Part shown: positions 8,321 to 12,728 of the stretch, in pieces | How the letters are laid out: each line of letters begins with the position of its first letter | Numbering within the stretch: the stretch's first letter is position 1 | NCBI GenBank assembly: GCA_023139255.1 | Contig: JAGLNY010000248.1 | Span: 1-12,728 of the forward strand | Source of the DNA: Spirochaetales bacterium | Lineage (GTDB): Bacteria > Spirochaetota > Spirochaetia > JABMQR01 | Direction of reading: 5' to 3' | DNA length: 12,728 nucleotides | Made by a program: the position numbers and the translations under genes | Notes under the pieces: generated by a model | What the model saw: the letters and a program-made list of their open reading frames with translations, nothing else | Databases searched by the model: none | What the model was told of the DNA's origin: nothing

Positions 8321-9252
8321 GCAGATGCCCCTTTTCTCTTTTTCCGTTCTTTAAGGTAATAATCCAGTAAGGGAGCGAACATATTTGATAATAATATTGC
8401 AAAGGTGATGCCTTCCGGCCAAATGGAGAACACGCGGATGAGTACGGTAAGGACCCCGAAAAAGGCACCGTATATCCACCGCCCGATATTCGTGGTCTGA
8501 GATGCTGATACCGGGTCGGTTATCATAAAAAAGGCTCCAAGCAGAAAACTGCCGCTTATTAGCGCGTACAGAGGGTCTACTGTATCCCGAATCCCTGCCA
8601 GCCAGAAAATGGTCTGCATTATCAGAAAAGCGGCAATTGCCGAAACTGTCAGTCTCCAGTTAGCAGCTTTCTTAATAATTATGTACAAGCCGCCAATTAC
8701 GACCAGGACTGCAGCGGTCTCACCAAAGCTTCCCGGTATAAAACCGAAAGCCAGGTTGAAAAGGTCGGCTGATTTTGTGAAAAGCGGGGTCGCGCTGGAA
8801 ACACTGTCCAGAGGAGAAAGCCAGTGTGCAAACCCGCCGGGAAACCAGCTGTCCGGGCCGGGAAGGGTCGGCAGGAACTTGCTTGTCATCGGCACCCCGA
8901 AACTGATGTACACAAATGCACGGGCAGTTATTGCGGGGTTGAATATGTTTCTCCCGAACCCGCCAAAAACCATTTTTCCGAAAACTATACCGAAAACAAT
9001 TCCCAAAGCAGCAATCCAGAGCGGGATGCCGGGCGGCAGGGAGAGGGAAAACAGAAGTACTGAAACAAACAGCGATTCCGTCATTTGAAGCCCGTATTTT
9101 TTCGCCAGTACATACTCGCTCAACACGCCGGCGGCCGCCACAACTGCAAGGACTGCAGTAAACCGCCACCCATAGAAATAAATTGCAGCCAGACAGAGCG
9201 GGGTTAGCCCCTTTAATACATTGCGCATAGCTTGTTGTTTCTGTATTTTCAC
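8317..9252 (-). CDS. nqrB: Na+-translocating NADH:quinone reductase subunit B-like membrane protein, short N-terminus
   Basis: This 311-residue polytopic membrane protein is the first gene of the nqr operon. SVLLFSLSLPPGIPLW (64-79), FGGFGRNIFNPAITARAF (96-113), FIPGSFGET (171-179) and TDPVSAS near the C-terminus match NqrB. The covalent FMN motif is LDSVSSATPL, with Thr155 as the expected attachment residue. In NQR this subunit carries FMN and riboflavin and contributes to Na+ transfer and quinone reduction. Vibrio NqrB is about 415 residues; this one lacks roughly 90 N-terminal residues and is RnfD-sized. The start codon is GTG, chosen because GGAGG lies 5 nt upstream. By a gap-free alignment from memory, the GGFWE segment of Vibrio NqrB corresponds to Gly42-Val43-Leu44-Ser45-Glu46 here. 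Confidence 0.9.
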   Translation of the reverse strand: MKIQKQQAMRNVLKGLTPLCLAAIYFYGWRFTAVLAVVAAAGVLSEYVLAKKYGLQMTESLFVSVLLFSLSLPPGIPLWIAALGIVFGIVFGKMVFGGFGRNIFNPAITARAFVYISFGVPMTSKFLPTLPGPDSWFPGGFAHWLSPLDSVSSATPLFTKSADLFNLAFGFIPGSFGETAAVLVVIGGLYIIIKKAANWRLTVSAIAAFLIMQTIFWLAGIRDTVDPLYALISGSFLLGAFFMITDPVSASQTTNIGRWIYGAFFGVLTVLIRVFSIWPEGITFAILLSNMFAPLLDYYLKERKKRKGASA

Positions 9253-9302
9253 TGAATCCTCCGGATCTACTCATTAAAAGACTGAAATTCACAACTTTAC
9301 TG

Positions 9303-9315
9303 ATGATTATATCAT
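9303..9315 (-). promoter_or_regulatory. Candidate -10 element of the nqr operon within a small dyad
   Basis: A perfect TATAAT (9306-9311, minus strand) lies about 54 bp before the nqrB GTG. It is embedded in a short inverted repeat, ATGAT-ATA-ATCAT, which may be an operator covering the -10. No good -35 exists at 16-18 bp (TGATAA at 17 bp is poor), so this would be an activated promoter or one using another sigma factor. Confidence 0.4.
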
Positions 9316-9357
9316 GAGTTTTTAATTTTTATCAGAAGTTTATTACGAGTAATCTCA

Positions 9358-9414
9358 ATCAGCGTACTTTAAGCATCAACGTACTTTGAAAATCAACGTA
9401 CTTTGAGCATCAAC
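9358..9414. repeat. 17-bp tandem repeat array overlapping the nrdJ stop codon
   Basis: Three full 17-bp units lie head to tail on the plus strand: ATCAGCGTACTTTAAGC (9358-9374), ATCAACGTACTTTGAAA (9375-9391) and ATCAACGTACTTTGAGC (9392-9408). A partial copy, ATCAAC (9409-9414), covers the nrdJ stop codon and its last Cys codon. Each unit holds a near-palindrome (TCAA-N-GTAC-N-TTGA), and unit junctions make TTGA-N3-TCAA dyads. It lies 47-103 bp upstream of the nqr -10, so it could bind a regulator of that operon or act in the nrdJ 3' end. Function unknown. Confidence 0.85.
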
Positions 9415-11989
9415 ATTCACTGTGGCCGCAGGAAATACATTTTTTGCAGCCCTCAATATTCAAGAAAGTCGCATTGCCGCAAACAGGGCAAATATCTGAT
9501 TGTATTGCCATTTTCTCCACTGATTCTTTTTTTGCGCTGAACGTTAAATCGTACTGCTTTTTCTGGTTCTCATCTTCTTCATCCGGGAGCTGCGGATATT
9601 CATGATTCACCTGATCCGAACCAATGTGTTCCTCAAGAACCTGTGCTATGGCATCAGGAAGACTCATTACCCTGTTTTTCCCGAATCCTGTCTGACGTCC
9701 CGAACCGATCCCGCGAAGCTGGGCAATAACATTTTCTGCCCTCTGCATCGGGGTAAGCGGACTTGGCATCCTGAGTACCAGGCTGACTAGCCGGCCAAGA
9801 CCTTCAGCATCCGCTGCAACATCTGACCCGACTTTAGCCACATTCACAAAGACCTCAAATGGATCCCCACCATTTTTCCCGTCAGAATTTATGGTAATAT
9901 ACGCTGTCCCGATGGGCGTTACTTTACGATAAGTGGTTCCGCGCAAAACTGTCGAGCGAACCCGCGGCTTAATATCAATTACAACCGGTTCATCCATAAC
10001 CTCGTCATCATCATCCATTTTGTTCAGCACCTGGGTTTCCCGGGAACCATCTCTATATGTTGTTCCACCCTTGCAACCCAGATCGTACATGAGCTCATAT
10101 AATTTTCCGGTTTCCTCAACAGTATAGTTAGCCGGGGTGTTACCGGTTTTTGAGATGCTGGAATCTACCCATCTCTGTATTGCTGCCTGGACTTTCACGT
10201 GTCCATCGGGGGATAGATCCATGGCTGACACAAAATAATCAGGCATCTCTTCCCCATCATGTTCGGCGAGCCATTCAGCGTACACATCAACACGCTCTAT
10301 ATGTGATCCCATTCTCCCGACACGTTCCCACTCCCAGAAATAGTAGGGCTCTATTCCTGTGCTTGTCCCAACCATGGTACCTGTAGTTCCGGTTGGCGCC
10401 TGGGTAAGGAGAGTTACATTCCTCATTCCTTTTTTTCTTATCAAATCACGGATTTCTTCCGGCATTTGTTTCATAAAACCACTCTGCAGAAATTTTTCTG
10501 CATCAAATAATGGAAAGTTTCCTTTTTCCTCAGCTATATTCGCGCTTTCCCTGTACGCTTCAACACAGATGAATTTATAGAGTTTATCAAGAAATATCAG
10601 TGATTCATCGCTTCCATATCCAATCCTAAGCCTGATCAGCATTTCCGCCAGTCCCATAGTCCCAAGTCCAATCCGTCTTTCAGACTGCTGCCTCTCATGG
10701 TTTTCATTAAAAAAATACGGGGTGTCATCTATAACATCATCCAGGAACCTGACAGCATAATGAACGGTCTTCTTCAAATCATCCCATAACACTTTGCCGT
10801 TTTTGACAAAAACAGAGAGATTTATCGATCCCAGATTGCAGACACCCCATGGGGGGAGCCCTTGCTCACCACACGGGTTGGTACAGCGAATGCTGGAGTA
10901 ATACCAGGAATTGCTCATGTGATTATACCGGTCTATAAAAAAGAGACCGGGTTCTGCTGAGACCCATGCACTTTTTATTATACTGTCCCATATATCCCTG
11001 GCTTTCAGGGTCTTATACTCTACTATTTTTTTACCGGCTTTCTTCCATGTGTTTATATCACCATCCCAGAGAGTGTTATAATCCAGATCGGTGGTATCAG
11101 GGAAACAGGTTGTCCATTCCCGGTCCTCCCTGACAGCTTTCATAAAATCATCTGTAATGCCCACACTGATATTTGCGTTTTCGATCTTTCCCATTTCCCG
11201 TTTGCTGTTAACAAAATCAAGGATATCGGGATGCCACACATCAAGAATCAGCATCAAGGCACCTCTCCGGCTGCCTCCCTGTTCAATAAGACCTGTTACA
11301 AAACTGTACAACGCGCCCCAGGAAACCGACCCGCTTGATCGTCCGTTTACACCCTTTACATACGCATGGCGGGGACGCAGCGACGCAAGGTTCATTCCAA
11401 CTCCGCCACCGCGTGACATTATCTCAGTCATTTGCGCGAGAGTTTCCATTATGCCGCCCCGGCTGTCTTTCGGGGAGGGGATTACATAGCAGTTGTAGTA
11501 GGTTAAATTCTGGTCGGTACCGGCCCCTGTTAAAATCCGTCCTCCGGGAACAAACTTCCAGTCATCAAGCAGCCACTCAAAATGCTTTTCCCAGGCTTCT
11601 ATCTCCCACTGTTCACCTTTTTCCTGCCCGGCTATACCTGCAGCTACGCGTTTATGCATTTGTTCCGGCTCTGTTTCCATCGGTTTATCCAGATGATTGA
11701 TGCTGCATACTATTTCGGAATCGTCTTCCAGTTTTATTAAAACTGAATCATTTTCCAGGAATTCCTCAATAACCCCGATTTCTCTCTGCCCGGTTTGATG
11801 GTTGCTGACAGCCACAACAAGATCCTTAAGTTTCAGGGACTTTTTTGTAGTATCTTTCAGGGCATACCTGTCAAAGAAGATTTTTCTCCCTAAAGGCTTT
11901 AAACTACTTTTTTTATGATCCACAATTTCCTCCCGGGAGTCTGCATAACCGTTTGTACTAAAAAATGATAAATTGTCAGAATGCATCAT
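9410..11989 (-). CDS. nrdJ: Adenosylcobalamin-dependent (class II) ribonucleotide reductase
   Basis: This enzyme reduces ribonucleotides to deoxyribonucleotides using a thiyl radical generated from adenosylcobalamin, without oxygen and without a second subunit. Visible (numbering from the first ATG): Cys167 (YNCYVI) and Cys384 (GVCNLGSINL), the reducing pair; Asn371/Cys373/Glu375 in NPCGEQ, with Cys373 the thiyl-radical site; the APTGTTG loop and GIEPYYFWEW; and a C-terminal tail with CPVC at 834-837, then Cys848, Cys851, Cys854 and Cys859, as in class II enzymes that use the tail for re-reduction. Residues 51-100 form a small beta-rich insertion (DLVVAVSNHQTGQREIGV) ahead of the catalytic barrel. 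The start is uncertain: the ATG-ATG at 11989 has no ribosome site, whereas an in-frame GTG at 11923 has GGGAGG 5 nt upstream and gives 837 residues. NrdR-like boxes lie upstream. The gene appears monocistronic. Confidence 0.96.
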   Translation of the reverse strand: MMHSDNLSFFSTNGYADSREEIVDHKKSSLKPLGRKIFFDRYALKDTTKKSLKLKDLVVAVSNHQTGQREIGVIEEFLENDSVLIKLEDDSEIVCSINHLDKPMETEPEQMHKRVAAGIAGQEKGEQWEIEAWEKHFEWLLDDWKFVPGGRILTGAGTDQNLTYYNCYVIPSPKDSRGGIMETLAQMTEIMSRGGGVGMNLASLRPRHAYVKGVNGRSSGSVSWGALYSFVTGLIEQGGSRRGALMLILDVWHPDILDFVNSKREMGKIENANISVGITDDFMKAVREDREWTTCFPDTTDLDYNTLWDGDINTWKKAGKKIVEYKTLKARDIWDSIIKSAWVSAEPGLFFIDRYNHMSNSWYYSSIRCTNPCGEQGLPPWGVCNLGSINLSVFVKNGKVLWDDLKKTVHYAVRFLDDVIDDTPYFFNENHERQQSERRIGLGTMGLAEMLIRLRIGYGSDESLIFLDKLYKFICVEAYRESANIAEEKGNFPLFDAEKFLQSGFMKQMPEEIRDLIRKKGMRNVTLLTQAPTGTTGTMVGTSTGIEPYYFWEWERVGRMGSHIERVDVYAEWLAEHDGEEMPDYFVSAMDLSPDGHVKVQAAIQRWVDSSISKTGNTPANYTVEETGKLYELMYDLGCKGGTTYRDGSRETQVLNKMDDDDEVMDEPVVIDIKPRVRSTVLRGTTYRKVTPIGTAYITINSDGKNGGDPFEVFVNVAKVGSDVAADAEGLGRLVSLVLRMPSPLTPMQRAENVIAQLRGIGSGRQTGFGKNRVMSLPDAIAQVLEEHIGSDQVNHEYPQLPDEEDENQKKQYDLTFSAKKESVEKMAIQSDICPVCGNATFLNIEGCKKCISCGHSEC
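11921..11934 (-). promoter_or_regulatory. Strong ribosome site and GTG as alternative nrdJ start
   Basis: On the minus strand GGGAGG (11929-11934) is followed by AAATT and then GTG (11921-11923), in frame with nrdJ codon 23. The conserved part of the protein (GRKIFFDRYALKD) starts only 11 residues later, so nothing conserved is lost. The upstream tandem ATG has no purine-rich site. This GTG is the more likely start by ribosome-site strength. Confidence 0.55.
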
Positions 11990-12023
11990 CGAAATATATC
12001 AGTCATCAAAAGCGGCGCATATT

Positions 12024-12052
12024 AGCATACTCCAATATCCTGTACACTGCAA
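12024..12052 (-). promoter_or_regulatory. Candidate nrdJ promoter
   Basis: On the minus strand TTGCAG (12047-12052) and TATGCT (12024-12029) are separated by 17 bp. They match the sigma-70 hexamers at three and four of six positions. This would start the transcript about 28 nt before the tandem ATG, or about 94 nt before the GTG. It is a moderate match only; the nearby AT-rich boxes offer other -10-like hexamers without a partner. Confidence 0.35.
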
Positions 12053-12080
12053 GATATTTTGAAAAAATAGGATAAAAATA

Positions 12081-12137
12081 ACGCTATATTTTGTGTGGTT
12101 GTTCTATATTTACTGGAAATAACACTATATGGAGGCT
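12081..12137. promoter_or_regulatory. NrdR-box-like array upstream of nrdJ
   Basis: The sequence ACGCTATATTTTGTGT (12081-12096) fits the NrdR operator pattern aCaCwAtATaTwGtgt at all the strongly conserved positions. A second site, ACACTATATGGAGGCT (12122-12137), has a perfect first half and a weak second half. A third, weaker CTATAT site (12101-12116) lies between. Starts are 20 and 21 bp apart, about two helical turns each, so all face one side of the helix. NrdR is a zinc-finger/ATP-cone repressor of ribonucleotide reductase genes; paired boxes near the promoter are its usual target. The gene for NrdR is not in the window. Confidence 0.6.
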
Positions 12138-12202
12138 TGCGTAGCATGCATATTCTTAACACAAAAAGAGTTGTGAGCTAATTGCCGTTATCAGAATTAT
12201 GT

Positions 12203-12225
12203 GAAATTTTTCAAACAAAAATTTC
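12203..12225. repeat. Perfect 9-bp AT-rich inverted repeat (hairpin 2 behind the M42 gene)
   Basis: GAAATTTTT (12203-12211) and AAAAATTTC (12217-12225) are perfect reverse complements around a 5-nt loop. It sits 3 nt from the hairpin at 12229-12254. No T-run follows on the minus strand, so it is not a classic terminator by itself. Confidence 0.6.
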
Positions 12226-12228
12226 TAA

Positions 12229-12254
12229 GAACAAAATTTGTTCGAATTTTGTTC
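12229..12254 (-). terminator. Perfect 10-bp hairpin after the M42 peptidase gene, weak terminator candidate
   Basis: Reading the minus strand, GAACAAAATT and AATTTTGTTC (12254-12245 and 12238-12229) pair perfectly around a 6-nt loop, 5 nt after the peptidase stop codon. The stem is AT-rich, and the tail that follows (TTAGAAATTTTTG) is T-rich but broken by purines. It may stop or stabilise the peptidase transcript. It also contains a nested dyad, GAACAAA-A-TTTGTTC (12229-12243). Confidence 0.4.
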
Positions 12255-12259
12255 AGGAT

Positions 12260-12728
12260 TCAGCAACCTGAGATCTGATCCCATGTATTCTTATTGAAAT
12301 TCATGCAGAGAGCTTCAAGTAAATCAACCAACTGATAAAAATCGTCAATACTAATAAGACAGTTGTGACTATGGGCATATCTGACAGGAACTCCGGTAAC
12401 TATTGATGGTATCCCTCGTCCAGCAAGATGCAGTTCTCTTCCGTCAGTCCCGCCGCCTTTTCTTATAGTCTCCTGTATCTGTATTCCGTTTTCTACTGCA
12501 GTATCACGAACAAATTTGAGAAGTCCGCGATGTGCAATCATGGTAGGATCAAAAATACGTACATGTGCACCGTTCCGTACAGAGGTTTTGGGATTTATCG
12601 GTCCTCCCGGCAGGTCGTCTGCAGGGGCACCCTCAACAATTATCGCAATATCAGCATCAATATAATTTGCGAGGACTGCAGCTCCCCGGGTACCCACCTC
12701 TTCCTGAACGGTAGCTGCCAAAATGGTA
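12260..12728 (-). CDS. M42 family metallo-aminopeptidase, C-terminal part (cut by window edge)
   Basis: The frame stays open to the window edge and only the last 155 codons or so are visible. The first in-frame TTG near the edge is not a start, because coding continues upstream as ...TIL-AATVQEEVG. The family is clear from TVQEEVGTRGA, which holds the catalytic base Glu and a metal-binding Glu, from the GGGTDGRELH segment, and from RYAHSHN, whose His is the last metal ligand of the di-zinc or di-cobalt site. M42 enzymes (glutamyl or deblocking aminopeptidase type, sometimes misnamed endoglucanase) form tetrahedral cytoplasmic dodecamers that trim peptides. The substrate cannot be told from this fragment. 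It ends 270 bp before the nrdJ start. Confidence 0.9.
   Translation of the reverse strand, partial: TILAATVQEEVGTRGAAVLANYIDADIAIIVEGAPADDLPGGPINPKTSVRNGAHVRIFDPTMIAHRGLLKFVRDTAVENGIQIQETIRKGGGTDGRELHLAGRGIPSIVTGVPVRYAHSHNCLISIDDFYQLVDLLEALCMNFNKNTWDQISGC

Noticed and set aside
5395..9252. An rnf (RnfABCDEG) operon
   Set aside because: Subunits D, G, E and A of RNF are homologous to NqrB-E, but the presence of NqrF, the absence of RnfB/RnfC, and NqrD/NqrE/NqrB-specific motifs favour NQR.
8609..9292. Open frames of about 160-190 codons overlapping nqrB on both strands
   Set aside because: They overlap the strongly conserved nqrB frame and show no recognisable protein features; they are shadow frames.
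9358..9414. FNR/CRP-type sites in the 17-bp array
   Set aside because: TTGA-N3-TCAA resembles but does not fit TTGAT-N4-ATCAA, and the repeat period of 17 bp is better described as a tandem array of unknown function.
9358..9414. A CRISPR array
   Set aside because: Units are contiguous with no unique spacers and there are no cas genes.
12229..12243. LexA/SOS box (GAAC...GTTC dyad)
   Set aside because: The half-sites are separated by 7 nt instead of the 4 of the Bacillus-type box, and the site lies behind a gene inside a hairpin.
11990..12259. A cobalamin riboswitch upstream of the B12-dependent nrdJ
   Set aside because: No B12-box-like GCCACTG element is seen on the minus strand and the region is too AT-rich and short of the expected stems; NrdR-type sites explain it better.

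Overview
The window is a stretch of bacterial chromosome of about 12.7 kb in which every supported gene lies on the minus strand. Transcription therefore runs from the high coordinates to the low ones. The gene content fits an obligately or facultatively anaerobic bacterium: pyruvate:ferredoxin oxidoreductase, an oxygen-independent B12-type (class II) ribonucleotide reductase, an NQR-type redox-driven Na+ pump and an M42 metallopeptidase. An anaerobic spirochaete-like lineage is a reasonable guess from this combination, but no sequence signature here proves it. No rRNA, tRNA, CRISPR array, insertion sequence or phage gene was seen.

Layout in transcription order. (1) 12728-12260: the C-terminal half of an M42 aminopeptidase, cut by the window edge, followed by two adjacent AT-rich perfect hairpins. 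(2) 12140-11990: the nrdJ control region, with one very good and two weaker NrdR-box-like sites spaced about two helical turns apart. (3) 11989-9410: nrdJ, an 837- or 859-residue class II ribonucleotide reductase with a C-terminal Cys-rich tail. (4) 9414-9358: an array of three and a part 17-bp tandem repeats that begins inside the nrdJ stop codon, followed by a TATAAT element. (5) 9252-5395: nqrB, nqrC, nqrD, nqrE and nqrF, tightly packed with ATGA overlaps or gaps of at most 13 nt. (6) 5372-4905: an unrecognised 155-residue soluble protein, 22 nt behind nqrF. (7) 4837-3944: a stand-alone homocysteine S-methyltransferase domain. (8) 3943-3636: an intergenic region with a good promoter and a long structured leader. 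(9) 3635-102: nifJ, ended by a clear intrinsic terminator at 75-46.

How the genes fit together. NifJ oxidises pyruvate to acetyl-CoA and reduces ferredoxin or flavodoxin. The NQR-type complex moves electrons from NADH through FAD, [2Fe-2S] and FMN centres and should export Na+. NrdJ makes deoxynucleotides without oxygen. The homocysteine methyltransferase belongs to methionine and one-carbon metabolism, and like NrdJ may depend on cobalamin.

The most unusual point is the NQR cluster. All five membrane/flavin subunits NqrB-F are present with their cofactor residues, but there is no nqrA on either side. NqrB also lacks the roughly 90-residue N-terminal extension of the Vibrio protein, and an uncharacterised gene trails the operon. 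This may be an NqrA-free form of the pump with a different electron acceptor or quinone site. The regulatory DNA (phased NrdR-like boxes, the 17-bp array at the nrdJ stop, and the nifJ leader) is the other part worth checking.
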